Shown: in pieces, positions 36,987 to 46,054 of the stretch
How the letters are laid out: each line of letters opens with the position of its first letter
Position numbering within the stretch: position 1 is the stretch's first letter
DNA from: Ureibacillus thermophilus
Lineage (GTDB): Bacteria > Bacillota > Bacilli > Bacillales_A > Planococcaceae
NCBI RefSeq assembly: GCF_004331915.1
Contig: NZ_CP036528.1
Span: 758,567 to 822,566 of the forward strand
DNA: 64,000 bases
Reading direction: 5' to 3'
Program-made: the position numbers and the translations under genes
The notes under the pieces: generated by a model
Database searches by the model: none
Seen by the model: the letters and a program-made list of their open reading frames with translations, nothing else
Told to the model about the DNA's origin: nothing

Positions 36987-38205
36987 TGAAATAGAGAAAA
37001 ATGGATTTTATGAGATCCTTGCAGATCAAATCCGTGAATATAGAGAACCGCGATTGATGTGTAAATTTGATCATAAAAATAATTTACCTGATATATTTGA
37101 GAAAAATAATTTAAACATCCTTCCTTTATCTACGAAATCCTATATCATTGGGGATTTTAAATTATTTGAAGATATAAAATATGATGAAAAACAGAAACCG
37201 CAGCAAATGAGTATCCCTGCATATATCGAAAGTGTTAAACCAACAGATTTATATAGTGAAGCTTCTGCATTGCATTGTGCATATATAACGGGAATGATCG
37301 ATGATTTTATAAATGAGGAATCTATATTTGCGGTCAGTGGAAGAATGGGATCAGGAGATTTTCATTATAATGTTTTAAGCAGTGTAGGTACTTCTAAACA
37401 AATTAATGTGAGTGGAGCTCAAATTGAAATTGATGGCGGTTATGAAAGTCACTCAAACTTTGTTTTAATTGAAGCCAAAAAGCAGAAAGTTAAAAATTTT
37501 AATATCCGTCAATTATATTATCCATATCGGGTATGGAAAGGAAGAATCAATAAAACGATTAAACCGGTTTTCTTTACGATTTCTAATGATGTATTTTATT
37601 TTTTTGAATTTAAATTTGAAGATGATAATATATTCAATTCTATTTCTTTAGTTAAACAGAAAAGCTACACCGTGAATTATGAAAAAATCACACAACAAGA
37701 TGTAGATTATGTAGTAAATAGAGCAACAACATTTGTTTCAGAACCTAAAGTACCATTCCCACAAGCAGATGATTTTACAAAGGTTATCGATTTACTTTCT
37801 TATCTTTATGAACGGGATATGACTAAAGATGATATTGCAGAACAACTAGACTTTGATAAAAGACAATCTGATTACTATTACAATAGTTGCCTTTATTTGG
37901 GATTAGCTAATAAGTATACGAATGAAGAAGGAACATTTGCTACATTAAACGATAAAGGAAGAGAAATAGTGCGTCTTCCTTTTAGACAAAAGCGATTAGC
38001 TCTTGCAGAATTAATTTTGCAACATGAGATATTTAAAGAAATATATGATAAGACTGTCACAGAAGGAGAAGTAAGTACAGACTACATTGTCAGTCGAATG
38101 AAACATCATAAATTATATAATATTAATTCGGAATCAACATTTAAGAGACGCGCTTCAACAATACGAGGTTGGGTTAAGTGGATAATGGAGTTGCCAAATG
38201 ATTAG
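36919..38205 (+). CDS. Putative type II restriction endonuclease
   Basis: 428 residues. The start (KNDKAWEELFQKYNIL) resembles other Dam-associated restriction enzymes. A PD-(D/E)XK-like core is seen at IEIDGGYES...FVLIEAKKQ (around 170-195), with Asp and Glu-x-Lys as likely metal ligands. The last third looks like a winged-helix region (SDYYYNSCLYLGLANKY). It would cut unmodified DNA at the site methylated by its partners. Located between two adenine methylases. The family (a DUF6997-type) is recalled with moderate confidence; the recognition site is unknown. The frame is intact. Confidence 0.78.
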   Translation: MGEKKTKNDKAWEELFQKYNILNEIEKNGFYEILADQIREYREPRLMCKFDHKNNLPDIFEKNNLNILPLSTKSYIIGDFKLFEDIKYDEKQKPQQMSIPAYIESVKPTDLYSEASALHCAYITGMIDDFINEESIFAVSGRMGSGDFHYNVLSSVGTSKQINVSGAQIEIDGGYESHSNFVLIEAKKQKVKNFNIRQLYYPYRVWKGRINKTIKPVFFTISNDVFYFFEFKFEDDNIFNSISLVKQKSYTVNYEKITQQDVDYVVNRATTFVSEPKVPFPQADDFTKVIDLLSYLYERDMTKDDIAEQLDFDKRQSDYYYNSCLYLGLANKYTNEEGTFATLNDKGREIVRLPFRQKRLALAELILQHEIFKEIYDKTVTEGEVSTDYIVSRMKHHKLYNINSESTFKRRASTIRGWVKWIMELPND

Positions 38206-38226
38206 TTTTTCCATTTATATTTTGTG

Positions 38227-38258
38227 GGGCTAGTTAAAATAACTAGTTCTTTTTTTAT
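38227..38258 (+). terminator. Terminator after the restriction gene
   Basis: CTAGTTA / TAACTAG stem, 3-base loop, followed by TTCTTTTTTT. Confidence 0.75.
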
Positions 38259-38911
38259 TTATATATAGAACGTATGTTCTTTTTATATTATAATTGAAAA
38301 AAATGTAGGGGGTGGCAGATTTGTTAATGACGGTTCCTTCAAAAAATGGAAATATTTTAATTAGAGAACAAAGTGCTATTTACATAAGCAATATAATTGA
38401 ACATAAAAAGGTAGAAGGAGGACCTTTCGTTAAATGGGCAGGTGGAAAATCAAAGCTAGTAGAAATTATTTTGAATATTGTAGCAAGACATATTAATTTA
38501 GATGAAATTGAACATTATATTGAGCCTTTTGTGGGTGGAGGAGCTATGTTTTTTTATTTGGCATCCCGTTATCAATTTAAGTCGTATACTATCATAGACA
38601 TTAATTTGGATCTTATAAATGCTTATAGAGCAATTAAAGAAAATCCAATTTTGTTAGTAAAAGAAATGGATAAAATCCAAAATAAATATAATGATTTCTC
38701 ATGTTTTAATGATAAAGAGATGTTTTATTATGAAATTCGAGATAAATATAATAACTATGCTAATAAAGAAAATTTATTTGAATTTATAGACTTTAACCGG
38801 GCGGCTCAATTTATTTTTTTAAATAAGTCCGGTTTTAATGGATTATATAGAGTAAATAAATCTGGTGATTATAATGTTCCATTTGGCAAAAAAGAAAAAA
38901 TAAAAATTTAC

Positions 38912-40454
38912 TGTATTTTGCAATAGAAAAGTGCAGAGAAATGCAATTAAAAATGCAGAGGTTTGCCACCCATTTAATTCCTTTTCGACAATGCGTGGGA
39001 CAGTCTATAGTGAGAAACTAATAAACTAGCTAGAGCTTCTAATCGTTTTCGTCGAATAATTAAATTATCTACCAACAAAAATTCTTTAATTCTTCCCGGT
39101 AAATACTTATGATAGCGCGAATATTCTACAACCCTTGGTTTATGAATCCATGTTTTAATTATTGAAAGCCATGGTAATGCTTTTCGCTTTTTCATATATG
39201 GCCGATAGTCATCCAATAATATCTCCCCATTAGGTGAAACAATCTTTAATTGATCCCATGTTAATATCATTTGTAATTGACTATAGTTGCCACCCTTAGG
39301 GACATGAACCAACGTCTGATCCACTTTCACTTCATTATATTTGTTTACTTTAACAAGATGCTCTTTAAATACAGGATAGGGCTTTTCCGGTAATGCTAGA
39401 AGATAATCCCGTTCTTCCTGCCATAAGTCCTCAATACGTACGTTTTTGGCATAATGAATTCTATTTCTGTCCGCCTCTAATTTATGAAATAATTGATTAG
39501 TTAAACCCTCATAGCTGTCCATTATTGGAGCTGAAGTAAAAAAGTTATAGCGTATATATCCAACTTTATTCTCAACATTTCCTTTTTCATGGCCACTTCT
39601 TGGATTGCATACCTGCACATCAAAGCCATAATAATGCTGAAATTGAACAAATTCATCAGTTAATTGTGCTTCTTCATTTTTTGTCCTTTTTTTCTTCACA
39701 GCGGGGGTCAAATTATCGATTCTTATCCTTTTAGGTACTCCCCCAACCTGTTTAAAAAGAATATTGAGACCATGTAAGAAGCATTCTTGATTTTCAGCTG
39801 GTAACGGTACTGCAAATCCAGCATTACTATGAGGAAACGTCATAACTAAAGCATGAATATCCACAATTTCTCCATCTTGTACAGCTTCCATTACTCCAAA
39901 GTCTACTTGAGCTTCACCCGGAGGATGTTCTAATCTTTCATACCCTTTATCCTTTTCTTCTTGGTGAGTATTCATCCATTCAGAGATAAAGTAACAAACA
40001 GTACGATAAGAACCTTGGAAACCCATTTCCTTTAGTTCTTCAAATATTTGTTTCTTTGTTCTTCTTAATTTTTTCCTTAACTTTAAATCCTCAAAAAGCC
40101 AATCTGAAACAATTACTCCCCACTTTTCCTCATACATCATCCCTTTCTTTTTAAATGATTTCTGTTTAGGGAGTTGATCTTCATCCGCATACTTCTTAGC
40201 TGTTCGCCAATTAATTCCCATTGTTCTTTGTATTTCTGAAATAGATAAACCTTTGTTATTTCTTAAATGTTTGATACAATTAATATCAGACATTGCTAGC
40301 ATCCTTTCTTACCTCCACTACCAATTGCTTGACACAATTACTGTAGTGGGACTTGGGGTGACTGGCAAGTCTTTTTTTGTTTATGCACAGAAATTTAGTG
40401 CAGGACTCTGCATTTTTCCTTTGCAAAGCTCTGCACTTTTATTTTGCCATACAC
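38912..40454 (-). mobile_element. IS21-like element with istA only
   Basis: 1.54 kb. The ends share imperfect inverted repeats of about 48 bp (TGTATTTTGC/TGTATGGCAA, AAAGTGCAGAG, AAAAATGCAGAG). The 8-bp target duplication AAATTTAC is at 38904-38911 and 40455-40462. IS21 elements normally carry istA and istB (2-2.5 kb); here only istA is left and 62 bp separate its stop from the end. Confidence 0.9.
38974..40293 (-). CDS. istA: IS21 transposase IstA
   Basis: 439 residues. N-terminal helix-turn-helix (SISEIQRTMGINWRTAKKY), then the DDE core: Asp in GEAQVDFG, Asp in KRIRIDNL and Glu in KGNVENKVGYIR. The C-terminus is somewhat shorter than usual. The helper ATPase IstB, needed for target choice and full transposition, is absent from the element. 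ATG 40293 has AGAAAGGATG upstream. Intact frame. Confidence 0.9.
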   Translation of the reverse strand: MSDINCIKHLRNNKGLSISEIQRTMGINWRTAKKYADEDQLPKQKSFKKKGMMYEEKWGVIVSDWLFEDLKLRKKLRRTKKQIFEELKEMGFQGSYRTVCYFISEWMNTHQEEKDKGYERLEHPPGEAQVDFGVMEAVQDGEIVDIHALVMTFPHSNAGFAVPLPAENQECFLHGLNILFKQVGGVPKRIRIDNLTPAVKKKRTKNEEAQLTDEFVQFQHYYGFDVQVCNPRSGHEKGNVENKVGYIRYNFFTSAPIMDSYEGLTNQLFHKLEADRNRIHYAKNVRIEDLWQEERDYLLALPEKPYPVFKEHLVKVNKYNEVKVDQTLVHVPKGGNYSQLQMILTWDQLKIVSPNGEILLDDYRPYMKKRKALPWLSIIKTWIHKPRVVEYSRYHKYLPGRIKEFLLVDNLIIRRKRLEALASLLVSHYRLSHALSKRN

Positions 40455-40871
40455 AAATTTACGACGATAAAAATCTTTTAAAAGTTTACGAAGTGTTACA
40501 GAAAACAACTATTGTCCATGGGGATTATAGACAAATTGCAGATTATTTAAAAAGGAATACATTTGTATATTTTGATCCGCCATATAGACCGATATCGAAT
40601 ACCTCTTCCTTTACTGCTTATAATCATAATGGTTTTAATGATGAAGACCAAATAGCTTTGGCTCAATTTTGCATGCAACTATACATTCAAGGAATTCGTT
40701 TTGCATTAAGTAACTCCGACCCGCATAATACAGATCCATCTGACGATTTTTTTGACGATTTATATAAAGGATTTAATATTTATCGCATAAGTGCACCAAG
40801 ACAAATTGCTGCCGAATCTAAAAGTAGGAATAGAGTGACAGAGCTCTTAATTGTGGGATAAATCTATCTAA

Positions 40872-40926
40872 ATAAAAATGTTGGGTATACTTTTTGTTAA
40901 GAGAATATTCAACGTTTTTTTATATA
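40872..40926 (+). terminator. Terminator after the second methylase
   Basis: AATGTTGGGTAT pairs loosely with ATATTCAACGTT, followed by T7. Confidence 0.6.
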
Positions 40927-40986
40927 CCTCAGATAAATCTCTTATAATTAATAGATATCAAAAAGAGAAATTTGTTTTGCAATAAT

Positions 40987-41068
40987 CATAGGGCACATTC
41001 ACCTTGTTTTTGTTTGTTTAGTCACTTACCATTATAACGAAATTTGTGAAGGTGCCTATTTTTTATAA
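40987..41068 (+). other. Long imperfect hairpin in the gap after the methylase
   Basis: ATAGGGCACATTCAC (about 40988) can pair with GTGAAGGTGCCTAT (about 41047) with two bulges, and TTTTTT follows. It is separate from the terminator at 40926. Possibly the terminator of a short RNA. Confidence 0.45.
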
Positions 41069-41460
41069 ACTATAATTCTTTGAAAATCAAGGGTTAGGAA
41101 TTTGAATTAACATAATAATATATATTAAAAAAATAACAAAAATATATTTAAGAATATTTTAAATATTAAAATAATAACAATTGAATAAAGGTGATGATGA
41201 TTTTATTCATCCCAAAAGGCGGTTGTAAAACCACGAAATCAAATTAGCTACTTTCACATGATTTCAGCTAATCCATCTATTTTTCAGCAATGGTCAGTTG
41301 CAAGAGGTGGCTCAGACAATCTATAAGTCCTAAAATTTTATTATGCAATTAGTCATAACAAATTTACAAATTTATGAAATTAAATTAAAATATGATAATT
41401 CTACACCGATAAATAATGAAAAGATTTCCGTTTTTAACGTGCAAGAAACGTAAATAGTTA

Positions 41461-41661
41461 AGTATACTTTTAGGTAGAAACAATGCCGAAACCCGGAACT
41501 GCGATTTTTTCATTAATGGAAATAGTGTTTCTTTATATCATGGGGAACATTTATGGATATTTCAATCATATAAAAAAAAAGAGTATTATCTTTTTAGCCG
41601 ATTGGCAGGATTTCATCAGGCTACCCTAGGTAATATCTTTTTCCTGAAAAGACCTCAATAA
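41461..41661 (+). pseudogene. Possible gene fragment without a start codon
   Basis: About 66 codons are open and read like protein (NSVSLYHGEHLWIFQSYKKK, LFSRLAGFHQATLG), but there is no usable start or ribosome site and no family is recognised. The rest of the gap 41069-41726 is AT-rich; a short open frame with a good AAAGGTGATG site at about 41192 has only 17 codons. I see nothing else in it. Confidence 0.3.
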
Positions 41662-41726
41662 CCCTCTCATCGTTCAAAGCAGCTTTCGAAAGTCGATTTC
41701 TTTTATCCATTGAAGGGGAGAAGTGA

Positions 41727-42944
41727 ATGGAGTATAAACAATCTATAGATCCCGATGTATTGGAATTGGTATGGAATAATTCAACCGTTGCCTTGTTTAC
41801 TGTTGATTATGAGGGGAAAATCTTAGTGGCGAATCCTGCCTTTACAAAGCTGCTTGGATGGAAACCGGAAGATTTTCAAACCCACGCTCATTTTCAAGAT
41901 CAAAAGGAATATGCCCAATTAATAAGCACCTTAAAGAGCGGAAAAAATGTCCCGTTTTACATTACAAAACGAAAATGTAAAGATGGCAGAGTATTGGATA
42001 TCTTGGCTTCCTATGGGATTGTAAATGATGGCGAAATACTGGCGGTGGGTGTATACAAAGACTTTATGGAGCAGATGGAAATTCAGCGGAAATTGGTGTT
42101 AAGCCAAGAATGTTACCGCAATTTATTGGATCATTTTCCTTATGCCATTTTTTTATTGGAGGACGATGCAATTATCTATACCAACCAGGCTGGCCTCCAT
42201 CTTGTCGGTGCAAGCATTCAAGATGAGGTAATCGGATTGTCCATCGAGGAATTGCTGCCCCTGGAAGAATACCTCTCTTTAAAAGAAGGAAGTCAAACAA
42301 CTGCTCTTTTAAAAAGGATGGATGGAGAATTCCTGTGGGTAGAAATGACGAAGAGGAAAGTTTTGTTTGAACAGGAATATGTAAGCCAACTTGTCATGAG
42401 GGATATTACCGAACAGAAAAATTATGAGGAACAATTAAAATATTTTGCCTATCACGATCCATTAACAGGTGTGTTCAATCGACTGTATTTTACGAATGAA
42501 ATCAAAAAAAAAATCGAAGAAGCTAGCCGGAATAATTTTATGTTTGGCATCATGTTTATTGATTTGGATGATTTTAAAAAGGTGAACGATTCTTTTGGGC
42601 ATGATGCAGGCGACCAATTATTAGTCAAATTTGCGAATCGTATAAAAAAGAATATACGGGAAGGAGATATTCTTTGCCGTATAGGCGGGGATGAGTTTCT
42701 AGTTTTGATAAAAAATATTCGAGGAAAGCAAACGCTAGAGAAAATTGCACAGAGGCTGCAAAATACATTTCAAGTGCCGTATCAGGTAGGGAATCATTCT
42801 ATCGTTGTGACATCCAGCATTGGCATCGCCATATTCCCTCAAGATGGCATAGATGAAAAAACATTGATTAAACGTTCCGATCAAGCTTTGTATCAAGCCA
42901 AGAAACTAAGAAATGGATTTCAGTTTTATCAGGAATCGCAATAA
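41727..42944 (+). CDS. PAS-PAS-GGDEF diguanylate cyclase
   Basis: 405 residues, no membrane segment. PAS 1 lies at about 8-110 (VDYEGKILVANPAFTKLLGW), PAS 2 at 125-230 (DAIIYTNQAGLHLVGAS) and GGDEF at 238-400. The active loop is CRIGGDEFLVLI, and REGD sits five residues before it, which is a proper inhibitory I-site (RxxD). Cytoplasmic cyclase whose PAS domains may sense redox, light or a ligand. GAAGGGGAG precedes the ATG. Confidence 0.93.
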   Translation: MEYKQSIDPDVLELVWNNSTVALFTVDYEGKILVANPAFTKLLGWKPEDFQTHAHFQDQKEYAQLISTLKSGKNVPFYITKRKCKDGRVLDILASYGIVNDGEILAVGVYKDFMEQMEIQRKLVLSQECYRNLLDHFPYAIFLLEDDAIIYTNQAGLHLVGASIQDEVIGLSIEELLPLEEYLSLKEGSQTTALLKRMDGEFLWVEMTKRKVLFEQEYVSQLVMRDITEQKNYEEQLKYFAYHDPLTGVFNRLYFTNEIKKKIEEASRNNFMFGIMFIDLDDFKKVNDSFGHDAGDQLLVKFANRIKKNIREGDILCRIGGDEFLVLIKNIRGKQTLEKIAQRLQNTFQVPYQVGNHSIVVTSSIGIAIFPQDGIDEKTLIKRSDQALYQAKKLRNGFQFYQESQ

Positions 42945-43087
42945 GCGGAAGAGCATATTTCATTTTTGATAAAGGGAAATTCAGTCTTTTGAATACGGCC
43001 TTTTAGGCATATTTATCAGCATAGGATTCCATTCATCCCTCAAATCGTATATGATAAAGAAAACTTTGAAAGAAGCGGGGAAATCGT

Positions 43088-43363
43088 ATGCACATTAAAA
43101 TGGATGAAGAAGTAAAAAAGAGGATACGTTCAAAGGGCAATCAGTTAACCGTTCAATTGCTGGAAGTGCAAGGCTGCTGCGCTCCAACGGTTCAAGAACT
43201 TGTCGTATCATCATTTAAGCCGAAAAAAATGCAGCAATACCAGGAATTCATTGTAGAGGATATATCCGTCTATGTGCAAAAACCCCTTCTCATGAATGAA
43301 AAATTAACCCTTCAAATGAAGGGATTTGGCCTATTCAAGACAATATCAGCCAAAGTGGAGTAA
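43088..43363 (+). CDS. CC/Se-motif (HesB-like) small protein
   Basis: 91 residues. VQGCCAPTVQEL holds the Cys-Cys pair that in relatives is Cys-Sec, and ISVYVQKPLLMNEKLTLQ fits the HesB/IscA-like fold seen in the 'CC/Se motif family'. Function unknown; perhaps metal or sulfur handling. GAAGCGGGGA is upstream of ATG 43088. Single gene with a terminator. Confidence 0.72.
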   Translation: MHIKMDEEVKKRIRSKGNQLTVQLLEVQGCCAPTVQELVVSSFKPKKMQQYQEFIVEDISVYVQKPLLMNEKLTLQMKGFGLFKTISAKVE

Positions 43364-43372
43364 AACGCCAGG

Positions 43373-43403
43373 GAAACATTCAAAAAGTTTCCCTTATTTC
43401 TTT
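43373..43403 (+). terminator. Terminator after the CC/Se gene
   Basis: GGGAAAC / GTTTCCC stem, loop ATTCAAAAA, then TTATTTCTTTTT. Confidence 0.8.
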
Positions 43404-43551
43404 TTGAAATTGCTTGAATGAATGGAATCTACTTCTTCGCCATTTAAACAAGTGGTGTAAATTTTGTTGTTTCCTTTCTTAGAAATTTTACTTGGCTTGA
43501 GCCTTCCGCAAATTTCGACCTTCCGCATTTCAGGCATTTTTTTGTTTCCAT
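43394..43551 (-). pseudogene. Small zinc-ribbon gene, probably frameshifted
   Basis: ATG 43551, preceded by CGAGGAA, starts METKKCLKCGRSKFAEGSSQ with a CxxC zinc knuckle and stops after 35 residues. One base shift near 43487 opens a second part (KISKKGNNKIYTTCLNGEEV) running to 43394, which reads as the natural second half. So either a 35-residue protein or a broken ~52-residue one. Confidence 0.4.
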
Positions 43552-43671
43552 TTCCTCGACCGCCTTATTTTAAGTACGAAAAAACAGCCTGATGGTTTCA
43601 AATCATTTAGTAAAATCATGTATAAAAGAAGAAAATTGACGAACCCTAAAATAAAAAAATAGGGTGATTGG

Positions 43672-44256
43672 ATGAAAAAACAGTGGGCAATTAAAATAAT
43701 GTTCTTAAGCTTCTTCCTTTTTGTTACAGCTTGTGGAGATACAGCGGAACAAATGGATCAAAATGATGAGCAAAAAGAAATTGCAACAGAAGAAGAAACA
43801 GAAACGAAAGCTGCTGACGCCATCAAAGATGATACTGGCTCTGTACCGCTCCACTTAAAAATTGCAGAGAATCCAGCGTTCCCAGTGGGCAGCAAAGTGA
43901 AAATTTTTGCAAATCATATGGAAGGCATGAAAGGTGCGGAAGGTGTAGTAGTTGCGGTTTATGATACAACGGCCTATTCCATCTCCTATCGACCAACAAC
44001 GGGTGGGGAGGAAGTGAAAAATTACAAATGGGTGATTCATGAGGAATTGGAAGGTGCAAGTGGAGCGCCGATGGAACCGGGAAGAGAATTGGTCATCAAG
44101 GCAAATCATGTGGAAGGAATGGAAGGTGCAAAGGCAACCGTTGAGTCGGCAGATGAAGGTCCAGTGTATATTATAGATTTCACAACAACTACCGGAGAAA
44201 AAGTGGAAAATTATAAATGGCTTGTGGAAGAAGAGCTGGCTTCTGTTGAAGAGTAA
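43672..44256 (+). CDS. YdhK-like lipoprotein (two DUF1541 repeats)
   Basis: 194 residues. The signal peptide ends in FLFVTAC, a lipobox with Cys21. An acidic linker follows, then two copies of a ~60-residue unit: GSKVKIFANHMEGMKGA...YSISYRPTTGGEEVKNYKWV and ELVIKANHVEGMEGA...YIIDFTTTTGEKVENYKW. The repeats are DUF1541; their His and Met residues hint at metal (perhaps copper) binding, which is inference. ATG 43672 behind AGGGTGAT. Confidence 0.88.
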   Translation: MKKQWAIKIMFLSFFLFVTACGDTAEQMDQNDEQKEIATEEETETKAADAIKDDTGSVPLHLKIAENPAFPVGSKVKIFANHMEGMKGAEGVVVAVYDTTAYSISYRPTTGGEEVKNYKWVIHEELEGASGAPMEPGRELVIKANHVEGMEGAKATVESADEGPVYIIDFTTTTGEKVENYKWLVEEELASVEE

Positions 44257-44274
44257 ATCCGATTCCAAGCAGCA

Positions 44275-44317
44275 AAAAGGGGCGTCTGAAAATGACTTTT
44301 CAGACGCCCCCTTTCAT
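44275..44317. terminator. Bidirectional terminator
   Basis: GGGGCGTCTGAAAA / TTTTCAGACGCCCC, a perfect 14-bp stem with a 4-base loop, serving the lipoprotein and alaT. The same arm sequence is the right hairpin of the dispersed repeat at 3935-3974. Confidence 0.93.
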
Positions 44318-44326
44318 TGGAATTCA

Positions 44327-45493
44327 TTATAATGAATCAATAAATCGTTTAATGCGGATCATTGCTTCTTTTAGTTCTTCCATTGAAGTGGCATAGGAGC
44401 AGCGGATATGTCCTTCGCCGCTTTCGCCGAAGACATCGCCAGGCACGACAGCCACGCTTTGTTCTTTCAATAACCGCTCTGCAAATTCTTGGGAGCTTAA
44501 GCCTGTTGATTCAATGGAAGGAAAGGCGTAGAAGGCACCGCCCGGCATATGGCAAGTGAGCCCCATTTCATTAAAGGAATTCACAATAAAATTGCGGCGG
44601 AGCTTGTAGCTTTTCACCATTTTTTCCACATCTTCCTGACCGTTTCTTAACGCTTCAATTCCCGCATATTGCGAATTAGTGGATGCGCACATCAATGCAT
44701 ATTGATGTACTTTCAACATCTGTTTTGAAATTTCTTCTGGTGCGCAGACAAAGCCAAGTCGCCATCCCGTCATGGCAAATGCTTTCGAGAATCCATTGAT
44801 TAGAATCGTTCTTTCACGCATACCTGGGAGGGAGGCCATGCTAGTGAATGTTTCATCATATGTAAGTTCTGCATAAATTTCATCAGAAATGACAAGTAAA
44901 TCATATTTCTTCACAACATCAGCAAGGGCTTCCAATTCCTGTTTATTGAGAAGTGTGCCAGTAGGATTGTTAGGGAAGCAAATTAACAATGCTTTCGTTT
45001 TGTCCGTAATGGTTGTTTCAATTTGGCTTGGCAGGATTTTAAAATCATTTTCTTTTAATGCCTGCACTGGAACAGGTACTCCGCCAGCAAGGGTTACCAT
45101 TGGACTGTAAGAAACGAAGCAAGGTTCTACAACAATCACTTCATCTCCCGGATCTAAAATCGTTCTCATCGCTGTATCGATGGCTGAACTTGCGCCAACT
45201 GTTACGATGACTTCAGAAGGGGAATATTCAACATGAAAACGATTTTTCACATAGTTCGCAATTTCTTCACGCAATTCTAAAAGCCCTGCATTGGGTGTAT
45301 AGGAAGTATAGCCATCTTCAATCGATTGAATGGCTGCTTCTCGGACGTGCCAAGGAGTAACGAAATCAGGTTCACCGACGCCGAGGGAAATGACGCCTTC
45401 CATCCCTGCTGCTAAATCAAAAAAACGGCGAATCCCTGAGGGTTTTAAATCTCTTACGGTTTTTGATACATAGGATTTTCTTGTAGCCTTCAT
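44327..45493 (-). CDS. alaT: Alanine-type aminotransferase (AlaT/YugH), PLP class I
   Basis: 388 residues. The PLP lysine is in NGFSKAFAMTGWRLGF, with CFPNNPTGT and SDEIYAEL as further cofactor contacts. It follows the Lrp-type gene alaR after one base, as in B. subtilis alaR-alaT, where AlaT makes alanine from pyruvate and glutamate (established there). ATG 45493 is used; an upstream start overlapping alaR is less likely. Confidence 0.9.
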   Translation of the reverse strand: MKATRKSYVSKTVRDLKPSGIRRFFDLAAGMEGVISLGVGEPDFVTPWHVREAAIQSIEDGYTSYTPNAGLLELREEIANYVKNRFHVEYSPSEVIVTVGASSAIDTAMRTILDPGDEVIVVEPCFVSYSPMVTLAGGVPVPVQALKENDFKILPSQIETTITDKTKALLICFPNNPTGTLLNKQELEALADVVKKYDLLVISDEIYAELTYDETFTSMASLPGMRERTILINGFSKAFAMTGWRLGFVCAPEEISKQMLKVHQYALMCASTNSQYAGIEALRNGQEDVEKMVKSYKLRRNFIVNSFNEMGLTCHMPGGAFYAFPSIESTGLSSQEFAERLLKEQSVAVVPGDVFGESGEGHIRCSYATSMEELKEAMIRIKRFIDSL

Positions 45494-45494
45494 G

Positions 45495-45992
45495 TTATGA
45501 CACCACAATTCTCTTATCTTTTTTCTCTTGTTCTAAAATGATTCCATCATGTTTGTATTTTTTCAAAATGAAATGTGTTGTTGTTGATACAACAGATTCC
45601 AAAGTGGATAATTTTTGGGATACGAAGTTGGCCACTTCATTTAATGTTTTTCCTTCCACAATGACAGATAAATCATAAGTGCCGGACATTAGATATACAG
45701 ATTGCACTTCATCGTAGCGATAAATTTTTTCTGCAATTTCATCGAATCCAACGCCTTGTTTAGGGGTTACTTTCACATCGATCATCGCTCGTACGCCTTG
45801 ATGATGGTCTACTTTCGTCCAATCAATCATTGTCAAATATTTTACAATGACTTGATCGTTTTCAAGTTTTTTTAGAATGGATTCTGTTTCTTCTACACTT
45901 AAACCCACCATTTTGGCAAGGTCTGCTGTTTCGATTCGTGCGTCCTTCTCCAATACAGCAAGAATTTCTAATTCCTTTTCATTTAATTCCAT
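45495..45992 (-). CDS. alaR: Lrp/AsnC-family regulator (AlaR/YugG)
   Basis: 165 residues. Winged helix at the N-terminus (LEILAVLEKDARIETADLAKMV) and an AsnC/RAM ligand domain (GVRAMIDVKVTPKQGVGFDE, SVYLMSGTYDLSVIVEGK). Would sense alanine or another amino acid and control its own operon with alaT. TTGGAGGTTT precedes ATG 45992. Confidence 0.9.
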   Translation of the reverse strand: MELNEKELEILAVLEKDARIETADLAKMVGLSVEETESILKKLENDQVIVKYLTMIDWTKVDHHQGVRAMIDVKVTPKQGVGFDEIAEKIYRYDEVQSVYLMSGTYDLSVIVEGKTLNEVANFVSQKLSTLESVVSTTTHFILKKYKHDGIILEQEKKDKRIVVS

Positions 45993-46026
45993 GGAAAAAC
46001 CTCCAACTATAGCAGAGTTTAATTAG

Positions 46027-46054
46027 ATTGTAGCACTATGAATTTAGAGTTCAA
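46027..46054 (-). promoter_or_regulatory. Promoter of alaR-alaT
   Basis: Minus strand TTGAAC (46054-46049), 16-bp spacer, TACAAT (46032-46027). In the remaining gap to 46494 there is only a possible relic: from 46133 a frame with a signal-like stretch (CLLIMLILAVCNTTILA) that has a stop right after MKKLH. Confidence 0.65.

Larger units (their letters stand above)
38321..40861 (+). pseudogene. Type II DNA adenine methylase 2 (D12 class), split by an IS21-like element
   Basis: The N-terminal part (FVKWAGGKSKLVEII, EPFVGGGAMFF, FLNKSGFNGLYRVN) runs to 38911; the C-terminal part resumes at 40463 and holds VYFDPPYRPISNTSSFTAY and ends in VTELLIVG. Removing the IS and one copy of the 8-bp duplication restores one uninterrupted frame (…KEKIKIY-DDKNLLKVYEVL…), about 330 residues. 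The disruption is therefore recent and is the only lesion. GGGGG precedes the likely start (TTG 38321; ATG 38327 is possible). It has its own terminator-separated promoter region after the restriction gene. Confidence 0.9.

Noticed and set aside
36087-40861. Wider phage-defence island
   Set aside because: Only restriction-modification genes and an IS are there; the neighbours (Nudix, PAS-GGDEF) are ordinary and no other defence genes were recognised.
41170-41660. c-di-GMP riboswitch before the PAS-GGDEF gene
   Set aside because: The conserved GEMM-I/II cores are not found; only AT-rich text and a few weak dyads.
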